Below are positions 30,947-42,392 of a stretch of DNA of 64,000 bases, in pieces. This DNA comes from Mycobacterium lehmannii (GTDB taxonomy: Bacteria > Actinomycetota > Actinomycetes > Mycobacteriales > Mycobacteriaceae): positions 1 to 64,000 of the forward strand of contig NZ_NKCN01000018.1 of the NCBI RefSeq assembly GCF_002245535.1, in the 5' to 3' direction. The first letter of the stretch is position 1. Each line of letters begins with the position of its first letter. The notes under the pieces were generated by a model. That model was given only the letters and a program-made list of their open reading frames with translations, was not told the DNA's origin and searched no databases. The position numbers and the translations under genes are program-made.

Positions 30947-31798
30947 TCATTTGACTGGCTGAGCGTATTGGCGCTGTTTCGGTTGCCGCAAGGCGGTCAC
31001 GTCGACGCGGTCGGACTGCTGCACAGCCATGCTGCCGCCGACCCGTTCGACGCTGTCCATGGCGCCACCGGGAATGGTCATGGCGGCGGCCAGGGTGGGC
31101 GGATCGCCAATGGCCAGAACCGAATACGGCGGGCTCATGGTGACGTCGTCGATCACCAGCGCGCCCGGGTTGCCGACGACCCAGGTGTCGACGCCGACGC
31201 GCACCGCGGTCTGCGCGTCGGTTCCCCCACCCCGGATCTCCATTGCCTCGGCGCCTGCGTTGCGCAGTTCGTTGATCACGTCGAGCAGCGTTTCGGCGGG
31301 CACGCCGGGCGCGGTGTCGGTGATCGTCAACGTCACACCAGGCCCGGTCGCGGGAACCGTGCCGATCAGGATGGACAGCGCGGCCAGACGGGCCTGGGCG
31401 TTCTCGATGGCGGCCTGGTCGCTGCTGCCGGACGCCTGCAATTGCGCCAGGGTGCGCTGCAGATCGTTCACCTCGGTGTTCAACGCAGCCTCCCGCTGTT
31501 GCAGCGAGTCCAGCAGCACCAACAGGTCAGCGGGCCGGGCGGTCTCGAGCGAGTCACCGGACTCGTTCTGCCGAACCTGGGTCACGATCGCCACACCGAG
31601 CAGTACGCACAGCACCACGGCCAGCGCCCCGAACACCACCTGGGAGCGGCCCCTCCGCATCACCCCGCCGATTCCGCCCGCGCGCAGGTCGCCGATCTCC
31701 CGAGACGGCTCGTCGGTCGGCAGTTCGTGGCGGCCGCCGCCGGCGCGACGGTCGTCGTTGTCATCGGGTAGGGAATGCTGCGGTGTGTGCTCATTCAT
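30947..31798 (-). CDS. DUF881 membrane protein (Rv1825-like)
   Basis: 283 residues. Cytoplasmic N-terminus of about 50 residues, one membrane anchor VFGALAVVLCVLLGVAIVTQV near 57-77, a coiled-coil-like stretch with LLVLLDSLQQREAALNTEVNDLQRTLAQLQ, then the DUF881 domain (GPGVTLTITD, DVINELRNAGAEAMEIRGGG). I took ATG 31798 because GAGG lies 7 nt upstream; ATG 31804 is two codons earlier. DUF881 proteins are found with division/septum genes in actinobacteria and Firmicutes. Follows the small basic protein gene after 15 nt. Confidence 0.87.
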   Translation of the reverse strand: MNEHTPQHSLPDDNDDRRAGGGRHELPTDEPSREIGDLRAGGIGGVMRRGRSQVVFGALAVVLCVLLGVAIVTQVRQNESGDSLETARPADLLVLLDSLQQREAALNTEVNDLQRTLAQLQASGSSDQAAIENAQARLAALSILIGTVPATGPGVTLTITDTAPGVPAETLLDVINELRNAGAEAMEIRGGGTDAQTAVRVGVDTWVVGNPGALVIDDVTMSPPYSVLAIGDPPTLAAAMTIPGGAMDSVERVGGSMAVQQSDRVDVTALRQPKQRQYAQPVK

Positions 31799-31813
31799 GG
31801 GCATGCCTCGTCA

Positions 31814-32146
31814 TCACGCGCCGAACAACCTGCGGCGCAAAGCGGCTGCGTTGCCGAAGATCCGGATTCCGAGCACGACGATGATCGCCGTCGACAACTG
31901 CGTGCCGACCCCCAACTGGTCGCCGAGGTAGACGATCAGCGCGGCGACCAACACGTTGAACACGAACGACACCACGAACACCTTCGAGTCGAAGATGCGC
32001 TCGAGGTACGCGCGCAGGCCGCCGAAAACCGCGTCGAGCGCGGCGACCACCGCGATCGGCAGGTAGGGCTGGACGAACTCGGGCACGTCGGGGTGGAACA
32101 CCAGGCCGAGCACCACTCCCGCGATCAGTGCGGCGATTCCGATCAT
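31814..32146 (-). CDS. Small basic family protein (DUF1290, Sbp-like)
   Basis: 110-residue membrane protein with three hydrophobic segments: IGIAALIAGVVLGLVF, YLPIAVVAALDAVFGGL and VFVVSFVFNVLVAALIVYLG, ending RIFGNAAALRRRLFGA. The wording matches the small basic protein found beside DUF881 and ftsZ genes in Gram-positives. Sits between two DUF881 genes, 21 nt after one and 15 nt before the other, as Rv1824 does; probably forms a complex with them. Function unknown. Confidence 0.92.
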   Translation of the reverse strand: MIGIAALIAGVVLGLVFHPDVPEFVQPYLPIAVVAALDAVFGGLRAYLERIFDSKVFVVSFVFNVLVAALIVYLGDQLGVGTQLSTAIIVVLGIRIFGNAAALRRRLFGA

Positions 32147-32167
32147 GTGTCTGACTTCATGTTCGTG

Positions 32168-33085
32168 TCATTGCCCAATCTGCTTGGCGAAGTTCAATTC
32201 TCGAACCGAGCCCGCGGGCAGCTTCAGCCCGTCGCCGGTACTCACGCTCACCCCGACACCGTAGGAGGCCTCCAGCAGCCGCAGCCGCTGCAGGCCCGGG
32301 CTGCGGTCGAATACCTCCTGCATCGCGTGCGGCGGTCCGATCGCGAGGACGACATAAGGGCTGCTGATCGGTTGATTGTCGACCAGGATGCCGCCGCCCG
32401 CCTGTCGGATAGTGACATTGGGGCCGATCCGCACGCCGCCGACCGACAGCGCTTCGGCGCCGCTGACCCACAACGAGTTGACGACCAGTTGCAGGTCGCG
32501 GTCGAGAATCACCTGCCTGCTGCCCGGGACCCGTTCTTTGGAGACGTCGCTCAGGTTGGCCGACGACGCGCCCGGGTCGGTGACGGTGATCGTCAGCCCG
32601 GGCCCGATCACGGGCGTGGCCGCGGCGGCGAAGCTCGCCTCGTCGAGGCGGCTGAGCAACTGCTGGCCCCGTGCGTCGCCCTCCAGGCGCCTGCGGCGTT
32701 CGTCGTCGACCTCGGCCGCCAGCGTGTCCCGGCGCTCGGCGGCCGCGGTGGTGTCGGCCTGCGCCGTCCGCACGCTGCCCGCAAGCACATGCTGCGTCTC
32801 CTGGACACCGGGTGCGGTCGCGCGCGCCTGGGCCACCGCGGCGGCGAACACCACCACCAGCAGCAAGGCACCCGCCAGCTGCCAGGCCCACTGCTGCCAC
32901 CTCGGCCGCTCGCGGCCGGCGGCCTTCGCCTCGGCGGCCGCGGCGTACCCCGGATCGAGGTGATCGGTCAACAGCGACCGCAGCAGCGACGGCACCGGAA
33001 TCTTGGTCGGCCGGTTCGCCTCGTGAGCGTTGCGGCCCGACTCCGGGTCATAGCCGCCGAGGGTGTTGCGGAAACTCTGCGTCAT
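32168..33085 (-). CDS. DUF881 membrane protein (Rv1823-like)
   Basis: 305 residues, paralogous to the Rv1825-like protein. Membrane anchor [21 protein letters not shown] near residues 65-88, a charged coiled-coil region ([23 protein letters not shown]), then DUF881 with [36 protein letters not shown] and [14 protein letters not shown] 33085 overlaps the pgsA2 stop by 4 nt (ATGA), so it is co-translated with the phospholipid synthase gene. The longer open frame into pgsA2 is spurious. Confidence 0.88.
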   Translation of the reverse strand: MTQSFRNTLGGYDPESGRNAHEANRPTKIPVPSLLRSLLTDHLDPGYAAAAEAKAAGRERPRWQQWAWQLAGALLLVVVFAAAVAQARATAPGVQETQHVLAGSVRTAQADTTAAAERRDTLAAEVDDERRRRLEGDARGQQLLSRLDEASFAAAATPVIGPGLTITVTDPGASSANLSDVSKERVPGSRQVILDRDLQLVVNSLWVSGAEALSVGGVRIGPNVTIRQAGGGILVDNQPISSPYVVLAIGPPHAMQEVFDRSPGLQRLRLLEASYGVGVSVSTGDGLKLPAGSVRELNFAKQIGQ

Positions 33086-33708
33086 CGCGACACCTTCGGC
33101 AGTTGGCGCATCACCATGCCCACCTGGATCAGGTAGAGCACCGCTGACCACAGGTACATCAGCAGGCCCCAGATCAGAAAGCCCCACCCGATGGCCAGCA
33201 CCACCCGGCTCCACGTGGCGTCCCACTGCCCCAACAGGATCAGCGGCAGACCCGACATCAACGCGAACGTGGCGGCCTTGCCGATGTAGGTGACCGGCAG
33301 CGCGGTCAGGCCACGGCTGCGCAGCAGCGGCAGCGTCGCGGCCAGCACGGCGTCGCGCCCGATCAAGGTGAGCACAATCCACCACGGCAGCGACCCGTGC
33401 AGCCCCATGGCGATCGGGACCGTCAGCATGTAGATGCGGTCCACGGCGGGATCGAGCAGCTCCCCCAGCCGCGATGACTGGTTGTCGACCAGCCGGGCGA
33501 TCTTGCCGTCGGCCCAGTCGGAGAACCCGCTGAACATCAGCACGGCCACCGCCCAGGCGTTGGCATGCACCACGAGCAGCAGCCACAGGAAGACCGGCAC
33601 CAGCACCAGTCGCACCGCGCTGAGCACGTTGGGCACGGTGAGCACCCGGTCGCGGGCCTGACCCGCCCCCTCCGGCGGCGAAGGCACCTGGCCATGCGCC
33701 TCGGTCAT
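33082..33708 (-). CDS. pgsA2: CDP-alcohol phosphatidyltransferase family protein PgsA2
   Basis: 208-residue membrane enzyme of the CDP-alcohol phosphotransferase family. The catalytic motif DG(x)2AR(x)8G(x)3D(x)3D is complete: DWADGKIAR, then [10 protein letters not shown]. Several hydrophobic segments (residues 38-55, 98-115, 150-190). It transfers a phosphatidyl group from CDP-diacylglycerol to an alcohol, for example glycerol phosphate; the exact acceptor of mycobacterial PgsA2 (Rv1822) is not certain, cardiolipin synthesis being one proposal. Starts 9 nt after secA2. Confidence 0.92.
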   Translation of the reverse strand: MTEAHGQVPSPPEGAGQARDRVLTVPNVLSAVRLVLVPVFLWLLLVVHANAWAVAVLMFSGFSDWADGKIARLVDNQSSRLGELLDPAVDRIYMLTVPIAMGLHGSLPWWIVLTLIGRDAVLAATLPLLRSRGLTALPVTYIGKAATFALMSGLPLILLGQWDATWSRVVLAIGWGFLIWGLLMYLWSAVLYLIQVGMVMRQLPKVSR

Positions 33709-33717
33709 GGGCTAAAC

Positions 33718-36042
33718 CTAGCGGAACACGCCCGGCAGGCTCAGCGCCGAGAGCGAGTCGTCGGCCAGTGGGTTGTCGTGCACCATGTACGTCCACGTCG
33801 AGGTCGGCCGGGCCAGCTTCGACAGGTCCACGCCCGGCTCGTCCTCGATCGACGGCGCGGTTTCGAACGTCTGCTGGGCCGCCTCTATCGCGTCGGCGGC
33901 CAGCGATGCGAACGCGTCGACGGCCATGCGGTGGAACTCGTCGATCGGGGTCTGGTTGCCCAGCGCCCGCAAATGGATGCTCTCGCGGATGTCGGCCAGG
34001 TATGCCAGGTGGTCGGCCCAGCCGCGGTCGAGGTGGTACAGCATGATCAGCCGGCAGATCGTCTCCAGCTTCTCCTCACCGAGCCGTTCGACGACCTCCT
34101 CGTAGCGTTTCGGCGACAGCTCGGCGAGCTCCTCGCGCGCTGTGGGTGTGCGCAGCAAGGTGTTTCGTCGCTCTACGATGATCGCGCGCTGCTGGGCGAT
34201 CAGCTGGTTGTAGCGCCAGTTGGTGGCGTGGATATCCAGCATCCGGCCTTCGGCGACGCGCTGTGCGTGGTCGAGCAGGCTGGCGGCCTTGGGGCTGACG
34301 ACGCGGCCGTCCTCGTCGGTCTCCATCGGCAGCTTGTTGGGTTCGAGATGCGCGACGACGACGTCGTCTTCCCAGCTGGAGAAGAACACCGACGAGCCGG
34401 GATCGCCCTGGCGCCCGGCGCGGCCGCGCAACTGGTTGTCCAACCGCTCGGTGTGGTGGCGGCCGGTACCGATGACGTGCAGCCCGCCGAGTTCGGCGAC
34501 CTCATCGTGGTCGGCCTCGTCTGAGCCCCCGAGCCTGATGTCGGTACCCCGGCCTGCCATCTGCGTGGACACGGTGACGCTGCCCAGCGTGCCGGCCTCG
34601 GCGATCACCGCGGCCTCCTCGGCGTCGTTCTTGGCGTTCAGCACGACTGCGGGAACACCGGCCTTGACCAGTTTCTCGTGCAGCTCTTCGGATTCCGCGA
34701 CGTCGCGCGTGCCGACGAGCACCGGCTGCCGGGTCTGGTGAACCTCCTTGATGTGCTCGACGACCGCGTCGTTCTTGGCGGCCGCGGTGACGTACACCCG
34801 GTCGGGCTCGTCCTCGCGGATGTTCGGCTTGTTCGGTTCGATCGGTGACACGCCGAGCTTGTAGAACTGGCGCAGCTGTTCGCCGGCCGCCAGCGCGGTG
34901 CCGGTCATACCGCACACCGTCGCGTACCGGTTCACCAGCGCCTGGACCGTGATGGTGTCGAGTACCTCGCCGGTTTCGGTGGTCTCGATGCCCTCCTTGG
35001 CCTCGACCGCGGCCTGCAGGCCGTCGGGCCAGCGCTGCAGCTGCGCGATGCGACCGCGCGAGGCGTTGATCAGGTGTACGGCGTCGTCGCGGACGATGTA
35101 GTGCACGTCGCGTTGCAACAGGACGTGGGCGTGCAGCGCCACGTTGATCTCGGTCAGCGTGCCGGAGACGTGCTCCTCGGAGTACAGGTCGATGCCGCCG
35201 AGCTTGGCCTCCATCTTCTGGGCACCGATCTCGGTGAGATGGACGTTGCGGCTGTCGGTGTCGGTGTCGTAGTCCACGCCGGGAGTGAGTTCGCCGACCA
35301 TGCGGATGATGTCGACCTTGGGGGTCTCGCGGTGGGTGGTGCCGGCCAGCACCAGCGGGACCAACGCCTCGTCGACCAACACCGAGTCGGCCTCGTCGAT
35401 CAGCGCGACGTCGGGGTTCGGCGAGACCAGATCGGCGACGTCGGTGACCAACTGGTCGCGCAGCACGTCGAACCCGATCTCGTTCACCGAGGCGTAGGTG
35501 ACGTCGCACTGGTAGGCCGAGCGGCGCTCCTCGGCCGTCGAACTCTCGGTGATCCAGCCGACGGTCAGGCCCAGCGCCTCCAGAAGCGGGCCCATCCATT
35601 CGGCGTCGCGGCGCGCGAGGTAGTCGTTGATCGTGATGACGTGCACGCTGCGACCGCCCAGGGCGTAACCGGCCGCCGCGATCGCACCCGAGAGCGTTTT
35701 GCCTTCACCGGTCGCCATCTCGACCACGTCGCCCGCGAGCATGCGCAGGGCACCCAGAAGCTGAACATCGAATGGCCGCAGCGAAGTTTTGCGCTCGGCG
35801 GCCTCGCGGGCTATCGCCAGAAACTGCGGCACGTCGCTCGACTCGGCGAGGTCATCGAGGTTGAGCAACTTGGCGGCCTTGGCCAACTTCTCGTCGTCGA
35901 GCGCCGCGGCCTTCTCGTCGAAGTCCGCCGAGCTGCGCACCTGCGCCATCGATTGCGCCTGGCTCCGGTCGGTACTGGCGCCGAGCAACTTCCAGAACCT
36001 ATTGCTGACACGACCTGAAGTGCGGGTCTTCGTCTTTGCCAC
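33718..36042 (-). CDS. secA2: Accessory Sec preprotein translocase ATPase SecA2
   Basis: 774 residues, shorter than housekeeping SecA. Walker A is MATGEGKT with the key lysine at residue 115, as in M. tuberculosis SecA2; Walker B is [15 protein letters not shown] near 215; [11 protein letters not shown] and [12 protein letters not shown] are the other helicase motifs. The preprotein-binding and C-terminal linker regions are reduced and the SecB/zinc tail is missing, as expected. It exports a limited set of proteins in mycobacteria. GTG start. Genes downstream (pgsA2, DUF881, small basic protein) follow closely and look co-transcribed. Confidence 0.97.
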   Translation of the reverse strand: MAKTKTRTSGRVSNRFWKLLGASTDRSQAQSMAQVRSSADFDEKAAALDDEKLAKAAKLLNLDDLAESSDVPQFLAIAREAAERKTSLRPFDVQLLGALRMLAGDVVEMATGEGKTLSGAIAAAGYALGGRSVHVITINDYLARRDAEWMGPLLEALGLTVGWITESSTAEERRSAYQCDVTYASVNEIGFDVLRDQLVTDVADLVSPNPDVALIDEADSVLVDEALVPLVLAGTTHRETPKVDIIRMVGELTPGVDYDTDTDSRNVHLTEIGAQKMEAKLGGIDLYSEEHVSGTLTEINVALHAHVLLQRDVHYIVRDDAVHLINASRGRIAQLQRWPDGLQAAVEAKEGIETTETGEVLDTITVQALVNRYATVCGMTGTALAAGEQLRQFYKLGVSPIEPNKPNIREDEPDRVYVTAAAKNDAVVEHIKEVHQTRQPVLVGTRDVAESEELHEKLVKAGVPAVVLNAKNDAEEAAVIAEAGTLGSVTVSTQMAGRGTDIRLGGSDEADHDEVAELGGLHVIGTGRHHTERLDNQLRGRAGRQGDPGSSVFFSSWEDDVVVAHLEPNKLPMETDEDGRVVSPKAASLLDHAQRVAEGRMLDIHATNWRYNQLIAQQRAIIVERRNTLLRTPTAREELAELSPKRYEEVVERLGEEKLETICRLIMLYHLDRGWADHLAYLADIRESIHLRALGNQTPIDEFHRMAVDAFASLAADAIEAAQQTFETAPSIEDEPGVDLSKLARPTSTWTYMVHDNPLADDSLSALSLPGVFR

Positions 36043-36132
36043 ACCGCTACCGTACGCGCTGCGCTCCTGGCCGTGAGCGCACGTGCCCGCTTCGCGACGC
36101 GCCGTGTTTCGGCGGCTGTCTGCGCACGTCCC

Positions 36133-36993
36133 CTACTCACGTGTGAGCCCACAGGGTCGGTCGACCGTGCGGAAGTCGATGCGCGCGAAATCGCACACCG
36201 GCTCGAAGCCGATCTTTCGATAGATCGCGTTCGAGGTCGGGTTGGCACGATCGGTGAACAGCACCACCGCCGCGTCGGCGCGCTCCAGCGAGGACTGGGA
36301 GGCCGCGGCGGTGAGGGCCGAGCCGTAGCCATGGGCCCGGTGCGCCGCCGGTGTGAACACCGGACCGATGCGCGACACCCCCGCCACCGGCGCATGCAGC
36401 AGTGCCGTGCTGACCGGTGTGCCGTCGACGTCCCACATCAGAAACCGGCCGCCCCGGACGGCGGCGGCGTCGACGAAGCGAGCCCTCGCGGCGTCGTCGC
36501 GGGGGTGGCCGAACGTCTCGCCGAAAAAGCGCTCCATCCAGTCGGTCAGGAGGGCGCGATCGGTCTCGTCGGCCCATCGCGGCGCTCCGGCAACGCCGGT
36601 CGGCGGCTGCAGGGTCCCCAGTCGGTAGAGCCGCTCTTCGAGCGTGACGGTGCCGGGATGCCCGCCGTGCGACTGCCAGGCGTCGGCGATTGCGACGGCG
36701 ACCTGACGGAGCCCGCGCACCCCGGTCAGATCGGGTCGCCTCTGGAGGAGACCGCGGGCGACGACGTCGGCGCAATCTATCGGAATACCGTTGCACACCA
36801 ACGGGTATGACGGTGTTTGCATTGCGACAGCGACGACGTCCGAGTTCTGCCACACCGACATCAGCAGTGTGTCGTCGGGGATCGCCGCGGCAAGGACCGT
36901 CAGCTCGACGGTGTTGGCGACCGGGTCGCGCCGGTACACCGGTTCGGCGATTGCGCGGAACTCGTCGGCGGAATTGTGAATGTGCACCTCCAT
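36133..36993 (-). CDS. GNAT-family N-acetyltransferase
   Basis: 286 residues. The C-terminal GNAT fold is visible from about residue 160: the acetyl-CoA loop is in FTPAAHRAHGYGSALTAAASQ (R/Q-x-x-G-x-G/A) and FTDRANPTSNAIYRKIGFEPV is the typical last helix/strand. The N-terminal half is a less conserved GNAT-like region. Acceptor unknown. ATG 36993 starts EVHIHNSADEFRAIAEPV; the open frame to 37701 overlies ilvG and is not coding. Minus strand, 90 nt after the start of secA2 side and convergent with nothing. Confidence 0.85.
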   Translation of the reverse strand: MEVHIHNSADEFRAIAEPVYRRDPVANTVELTVLAAAIPDDTLLMSVWQNSDVVAVAMQTPSYPLVCNGIPIDCADVVARGLLQRRPDLTGVRGLRQVAVAIADAWQSHGGHPGTVTLEERLYRLGTLQPPTGVAGAPRWADETDRALLTDWMERFFGETFGHPRDDAARARFVDAAAVRGGRFLMWDVDGTPVSTALLHAPVAGVSRIGPVFTPAAHRAHGYGSALTAAASQSSLERADAAVVLFTDRANPTSNAIYRKIGFEPVCDFARIDFRTVDRPCGLTRE

Positions 36994-37124
36994 CAGTTCA
37001 GCATGGCCCGAACGCCGAACGGGTCGAGCGATTTTCGTCGCGTTCGCTGCGGTGTGAGGGTGCGCAAAGTGCTGAGATTTGGCGGCGTGCGGTGGGCAGA
37101 CACGCGCGCTCGCGGAAATTAGGG

Positions 37125-38771
37125 CTAGGCCAGGTTGGAGCGACGGGGGTAGGCCACCGTCGGATCGGTCAGCACATTCACCACCGCGGGCAGCGTCGAG
37201 GAGAAGGCGCGCTCGAGGGCGGGGCGCAGTTCGGCCGGTGTCGACACCAAATCGCCGTATCCGCCGAGCGCGGTCACGACCTCGTCGTACCGGGTGCCCG
37301 GCCGCAGGTCGGCCACCACCGAATACCCGTAGATCGCCTCCATCGGATGCTTCTCCAGCGCCCAGACACCGTTGTTGCCGATCACCGAAACGACCTGAAT
37401 CCCGTGACGCACCAACGTATCCCACTCCATGCCCGAGAACCCGAACGCCCCGTCGCCCTGGAGCAGGATCACCTGGCGATCGGGCCGGGCCAGCTTGGCG
37501 GCCAGGGCGTAGCCCGGTCCGGAACCCAGGCAGCCGAACGGGCCGCTGTCGAGCCAGGCGCCGGGCACGTAGCTGTCGATGACGCGGCCGGCATAGGAGC
37601 CGAAGTCGCCTGCGTCGACCACCACGATAGCGTCGCGGTCGAGCATGGCGCTGATCTCGGCGTACACGCGCATGGGGTGCAGCGGCGTGCGGTCGTCGCA
37701 CAGTTCATCGGCCTCGGAGGCACGCATCGCGGTCTCGGTGGCACGCAGGTCGGCGATCCAGGCTTCGTGATCGTTGGCGCCGGCCGCCGACAGGGCGGAC
37801 AACGTGGCGCTGATGTCGCCGTACAGGCCGGCGGCGACCGGTCGAGGCTGCGGTCGATCCGGGGGGCAACGGTCGACGGCGATCAGCACGGTGTCCGCGC
37901 CGAACACACCACCGAAGCCCAGACGAAAGTCCATCGGCACGCCGATCACCAGCGCAACATCTGCCTGCTTCAACGCCTTTGACCGCGCCCGGGAGAACGC
38001 GAGCTGGTGGTCGGCGGGGACCGCGCCGCGGGCCATCCCGTTCATCAGCACCGGAATGCGCAGCGCCTCGGCCAGATTCAGCAGCGCCGTCTCGGCATGA
38101 CCCCACCAGACGTTGGTCCCGGCCATGATGACCGGCCGTTGCGCCTCGGCGAGCAGGCCCAGCGCAGCGCCCACGGCGTCGCCGTCGGCCTGCACCACCG
38201 GAGTCGGTTGACTCAGCGCTCCTGGCGCGCCGGCGTCCGCGGCCTCGCTGAACACGTGGTCCATCGGAAAGTCGACGAACGACACACCCGAGGGCCCGCC
38301 CGCCGTCCCGGCCGCGGCGCGCAACGCGTCATCGACCAGTCCCGCAACGGCATCCGGCGCCTGGGCGGTCGCGGCGAAGCGGGTCAACGGCGCGACGAAC
38401 GGGACGTGGTCGATTTCCTGCAGGCTGCCCTGCCCCCACCGCATGGCTGGCGCGCGACCGCCGAGGATCACCAGCGGTGACTGGTTCTGCTGCGCGGCGG
38501 CCATCGCGCTCATGCCGTTGGTGACGCCGGGCCCGGCCGTCAACGCCGCGACACCCGGTACCCGGGTCACCTTGGACCAGCCCTCGGCGGCGAACGCGGC
38601 GGTCTGCTCGTGGCGGGTGTCGACCAACCGGATGTCCTCCGCCCGGCAACCGTCGTAGATCGAGAACAGGTGCCCGCCGGAAAGCGTGAACACCGTGTCG
38701 ATCCCGCTCGCCCGCAACCGCCGCGCGACCAGATGCCCTGCGTTCACGGTGACCGGAGCGTCGCTGCTCAT
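37125..38771 (-). CDS. ilvG: Acetolactate-synthase-like thiamine diphosphate enzyme (IlvG-type)
   Basis: 548-residue ThDP enzyme with three domains. The cofactor glutamate is in [14 protein letters not shown] near residue 55; the ThDP/Mg motif [14 protein letters not shown] ... NNGVW is near 440-470. The M. tuberculosis counterpart Rv1820 is annotated IlvG, but the true acetolactate synthase is IlvB/IlvN elsewhere, so the substrate is uncertain: acetolactate synthase, oxalyl-CoA decarboxylase-like or another ThDP lyase are all possible. No regulatory subunit adjacent. Divergent from bacA. Confidence 0.9.
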   Translation of the reverse strand: MSSDAPVTVNAGHLVARRLRASGIDTVFTLSGGHLFSIYDGCRAEDIRLVDTRHEQTAAFAAEGWSKVTRVPGVAALTAGPGVTNGMSAMAAAQQNQSPLVILGGRAPAMRWGQGSLQEIDHVPFVAPLTRFAATAQAPDAVAGLVDDALRAAAGTAGGPSGVSFVDFPMDHVFSEAADAGAPGALSQPTPVVQADGDAVGAALGLLAEAQRPVIMAGTNVWWGHAETALLNLAEALRIPVLMNGMARGAVPADHQLAFSRARSKALKQADVALVIGVPMDFRLGFGGVFGADTVLIAVDRCPPDRPQPRPVAAGLYGDISATLSALSAAGANDHEAWIADLRATETAMRASEADELCDDRTPLHPMRVYAEISAMLDRDAIVVVDAGDFGSYAGRVIDSYVPGAWLDSGPFGCLGSGPGYALAAKLARPDRQVILLQGDGAFGFSGMEWDTLVRHGIQVVSVIGNNGVWALEKHPMEAIYGYSVVADLRPGTRYDEVVTALGGYGDLVSTPAELRPALERAFSSTLPAVVNVLTDPTVAYPRRSNLA

Positions 38772-38976
38772 GTCGGCAGCTTACGCAGGCGGATCACCGG
38801 TAAGGACCGTCGCCGACTTCTGCAGGAGGGTCGCGGATGCGGCCGTTCCACAGCCCTGGCGCAGAAATCGGCGGTGCTATCGGCGAAGGTGAGGCTGAGC
38901 GACGCGTCGGCCCGGCGCGACCCTTTGGACGGTCGCACAAGGGTTGTCGCGGTACCTTGCCGGAGTGAATGAGGGA

Positions 38977-40890
38977 ATGTTCACCCCGACGCTGGACTGG
39001 GGCAGTGAACTGTGGATATCGCTGGTGTGGATCGCCCGGGCCTGGGCGATCACCGCGGTGTGCACTCTGATCGTCTTGGTGCTCATCGCGAAGTTCACCG
39101 AGTGGGGCCGTCAGTTCTGGCGCATCACCGGCGACTACTTCAAGGGTCCGGAGAGCGTCAGGATCTGGCTGTGGCTGGGCACGCTGCTGCTCTCGGTGAT
39201 CATCGGGGTCCGCCTGACGGTGCTGTTCACCTTCCAGGGCAACGACATGATGACCAGCTTCCAGGTGGTGGCGTCCGGCCTGGGCACCGGCGACGACGCC
39301 ATCCGGAACTCCGGCAGGGACGGGTTCTGGTTGTCGATGATGATCTTCGCGATCCTGGCCGTCATCCACGTCGCGCGGATCATGCTCGACCTCTTCTTGA
39401 CCCAGCGGTTCATGTTGGCCTGGCGGGTCTGGCTCACCGACCGGCTCACCAGTGACTGGTTGGACGATAAGGCCTACTACCGCGGCCGATTCATCGACGA
39501 CACCATCGACAACCCCGACCAGCGTATCCAGTACGACATCGACATCTTCACCGCCGGCGTCGGCGGCCTGCCGAACACACCCAACAACACCTCGACGGCC
39601 ACGCTGCTGTTCGGCGCGATCAGTGCGATCGTCTCGATGGTCTCCTTCACCGCGATCCTATGGAACCTGTCGGGGACGCTCACGCTGCCGTTCATCGGCG
39701 ACGTGCCGCGGGCGATGTTCTGGATCCTGTTGGCGTACGTGCTGCTGGCTTCGGTCTTCGCGTTCTGGATCGGCAGGCCGATCATCTGGCTGTCGTTCTA
39801 CAACGAGAAGTTCAACGCCGCCTTCCGCTATGCGCTGGTGCGCCTGCGCGACGCGTCCGAGGCGGTCGCCTTCTACCGCGGCGAGATCGCCGAAAGATCA
39901 GGGCTGCGGCGGCTGTTCGCGCCGGTGGTCAGTAACTACAAGCGCTATATCAACCGCATGATGGGCTTCTACGGCTGGAACCTGTCGATGGACCAGATCA
40001 TCGTCGTGCCGCCCTATCTGCTGCAGTTCCCCCGGTTCTTCACCGGTGAGATCACGCTCGGCGCGATGAGCCAGACCGCGGCGGCGTTCGGCAACATCGA
40101 GGCCGGCCTGTCGTTCTTCCGCAACGTCTACGACCAGTTCGCCGGTTACCGGGCGGCGATCATCCGGCTGCACGGCCTGGTGGTCGCCAACGAGGAGGGC
40201 CGGGCGCTGCCCGAACTGACCACCGCGCCGTGCGTGGACGGCACCGTCGAACTCTCCGCCGTCGAAGTCCGCACTCCCGATGGCCGACAACTGATCAGAC
40301 CGCTCGACATGCGACTGGAGGTCGGTGACTCGTTGGTGGTCACCGGTAAGTCGGGCAGCGGCAAGACCACCCTGCTGCGCAGCCTTGCGCAGCTGTGGCC
40401 GTTCACCTCGGGCCGACTGACTCGCCCGTGTGGGCCCAACGAGACGATGTTCCTCTCGCAGATGCCGTATGTGCCGCTGGGCGATCTACGCACCGTGGTC
40501 AGCTACCCCAACGAAGTCGGCGAGATCGATGACAGGACGTTGAAACACACGCTGCACAAGGTGGCGCTGCCGCATCTGGCGGACCGCCTCGACGAGGTCG
40601 ACGACTGGGCCAAGGTGCTCTCCCCCGGCGAACAGCAACGGATCGCGTTCGCCAGGATCCTGTTGACCAAACCCAAGGCCGTGTTCCTCGACGAGTCCAC
40701 GTCGGCCCTGGACGAGGGCCTGGAGTTCATGCTCTATCAGTTGGTTCGCACCGAACTGCCCGACACCATCCTGGTCAGCGTGAGCCACCGCAGCACGGTC
40801 GAACAGCACCACACCCACGAACTCGAGCTGCTGGGCGACGGCGACTGGCGACTGGGTCGCGTCGAGGGTGACGAACCGGCGAAGGTCTAA
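38977..40890 (+). CDS. bacA: SbmA/BacA-type ABC transporter BacA
   Basis: 637 residues, close to M. tuberculosis BacA (Rv1819c). An N-terminal SbmA/BacA-like domain with about six membrane segments (from residue 12 on) is fused to an ATPase with Walker [10 protein letters not shown] near 457 and signature [16 protein letters not shown]. Known role: uptake of hydrophilic compounds such as vitamin B12, bleomycin and antimicrobial peptides. ATG 38977 resembles the family start; GTG 38965 with GGAG beside it is possible. It ends in a 4-nt convergent overlap with the flavoprotein gene. Confidence 0.94.
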   Translation: MFTPTLDWGSELWISLVWIARAWAITAVCTLIVLVLIAKFTEWGRQFWRITGDYFKGPESVRIWLWLGTLLLSVIIGVRLTVLFTFQGNDMMTSFQVVASGLGTGDDAIRNSGRDGFWLSMMIFAILAVIHVARIMLDLFLTQRFMLAWRVWLTDRLTSDWLDDKAYYRGRFIDDTIDNPDQRIQYDIDIFTAGVGGLPNTPNNTSTATLLFGAISAIVSMVSFTAILWNLSGTLTLPFIGDVPRAMFWILLAYVLLASVFAFWIGRPIIWLSFYNEKFNAAFRYALVRLRDASEAVAFYRGEIAERSGLRRLFAPVVSNYKRYINRMMGFYGWNLSMDQIIVVPPYLLQFPRFFTGEITLGAMSQTAAAFGNIEAGLSFFRNVYDQFAGYRAAIIRLHGLVVANEEGRALPELTTAPCVDGTVELSAVEVRTPDGRQLIRPLDMRLEVGDSLVVTGKSGSGKTTLLRSLAQLWPFTSGRLTRPCGPNETMFLSQMPYVPLGDLRTVVSYPNEVGEIDDRTLKHTLHKVALPHLADRLDEVDDWAKVLSPGEQQRIAFARILLTKPKAVFLDESTSALDEGLEFMLYQLVRTELPDTILVSVSHRSTVEQHHTHELELLGDGDWRLGRVEGDEPAKV

Positions 40891-42392
40891 CGCGCCACAG
40901 CGTGTGCGCCCGCGCGCCTGGCTGCGTGCTCACCCGCCCGCCGCCCGAAGAACGACCCTTCGCCGAGTTGGGTTCCGCTGGCGTAGCCCTTGCCGTCCTG
41001 GGCGATGTTGGACGCGCACGCTCCCGCCGCATAGAGGCCTGAGACGGCGGAGCCGTCCTCGCGCAGGACCTCTCCGTCGATCGACACCGCAAGCCCGCCC
41101 ATGGTGAACCCCGAGTACATCGCGCGCCCCAGCGACAGGTCGAACGCCGCGAACGGGCCGGTGTCCTGGGGTGCGACGTAGTCGGGTTGTTTGTGGAAGT
41201 CGGGATCCTCACCGCGAGCGGCGAATTCGTTGTACCGATTCAGGGTCGCGACCAGGTTGCCCTGCGGAATACCCAGCGCCGCTTCCATTTCCTCCACGGT
41301 CTCCCAACCGTCGATGAACTTGATCAGCGGCATCTCGGGCATCTCCATGTGGGCCTCGTCGACGACGAGATAGGCCGTCTGCTCAGGCTGTTTGAGCACG
41401 AAAGCCGAAGTGCGCGAATGGTATGAGTCCTCGGCGACGAAGCGGTGGCCGTACTTGTTGACTATCACACCGGTGAGCAGGATCTCCGGCGGATACGCCG
41501 CGGCGGTGATGAACAGCTGATCCATGTTCTTGGCGACGCCGCCCGCCGAGATGCCCATCCGGATGCCCAGGCCGTCGTCGTTCGGATTGCCCAGGATGTA
41601 GGGCTCCACCTCGCCATGGTGCTTGGTCTTGCGCTTCTGGCCGAGCGCCGGCGTGAGCTCGGCGACCATCTCGGGGTTCATCGCGAATCCGCCCGCGGCG
41701 ATGATCACCGCCTTCGCCTTGATCGCGCCCGTCTCGCCGAAGTGCTTCCAACGCACGCCGGCCACCGACCCGTCGTCGACGACCAGGTTGGTCACCCCGG
41801 TCTCGTAGCGGATCTGCACACCGAGCTCGGTGGCGCGCTTGACCAACAAGTCGATGACCATCGCGGCTCCCCCGAGCTCACCGGGCACCGGCACCGAATG
41901 GCCGCGCGGTGCCGGTTTGGCCTGTTCGCAGAACGGCCACACCTTCTCGTTGCCCGTATACGAGAGGCCCTCCGTGCCCGGCGGCACCACCACCTTGCCC
42001 GGGTAGTAGCTGCGCTCGAACTGAAAACCCAAGTCCTCCAACCAGTTGAAGTGTTCGACGCTGCCGTCGCAGTAGGCGCGGATCTTGTCGAGCTCCGGAT
42101 CACGCGACACCGCGACCAAGTAGGAGTACATCTCGTCGGCGCTGTCCTCATGACCGGTGGCCTGCTGCACCGCGGTCCCGCCACCCAGATAGAAGTGTCC
42201 GCCGGCCAGCGAGCTGGTCCCGCCGGCGTCGGCGGCCTTCTCCAGCACCAGCACCCGAGCGCCCGCAGCGGCGGCGCTGACCGCTGCACACCCGCCTGCG
42301 ATACCGAATCCGACCACCACGACATCGAATTCGTCGGACCACGACGCGACATCGGCGGCGTCGACGGTGTCGGGAATTTCAATGGTGCTCAC
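40887..42392 (-). CDS. FAD-dependent oxidoreductase, ketosteroid-dehydrogenase/fumarate-reductase type
   Basis: 501 residues. FAD-binding [18 protein letters not shown] near residues 23-40, then [18 protein letters not shown], a motif shared with 3-ketosteroid Delta1-dehydrogenases and urocanate/fumarate reductases; C-terminal [40 protein letters not shown] closes the FAD site. Equivalent in position to Rv1817 (possible flavoprotein). GTG 42392 overlaps the VOC gene stop by 4 nt, so it is translated with it behind the KstR box. A redox step on a sterol ring or side chain is plausible but unproven. Confidence 0.85.
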   Translation of the reverse strand: MSTIEIPDTVDAADVASWSDEFDVVVVGFGIAGGCAAVSAAAAGARVLVLEKAADAGGTSSLAGGHFYLGGGTAVQQATGHEDSADEMYSYLVAVSRDPELDKIRAYCDGSVEHFNWLEDLGFQFERSYYPGKVVVPPGTEGLSYTGNEKVWPFCEQAKPAPRGHSVPVPGELGGAAMVIDLLVKRATELGVQIRYETGVTNLVVDDGSVAGVRWKHFGETGAIKAKAVIIAAGGFAMNPEMVAELTPALGQKRKTKHHGEVEPYILGNPNDDGLGIRMGISAGGVAKNMDQLFITAAAYPPEILLTGVIVNKYGHRFVAEDSYHSRTSAFVLKQPEQTAYLVVDEAHMEMPEMPLIKFIDGWETVEEMEAALGIPQGNLVATLNRYNEFAARGEDPDFHKQPDYVAPQDTGPFAAFDLSLGRAMYSGFTMGGLAVSIDGEVLREDGSAVSGLYAAGACASNIAQDGKGYASGTQLGEGSFFGRRAGEHAARRAGAHAVAR

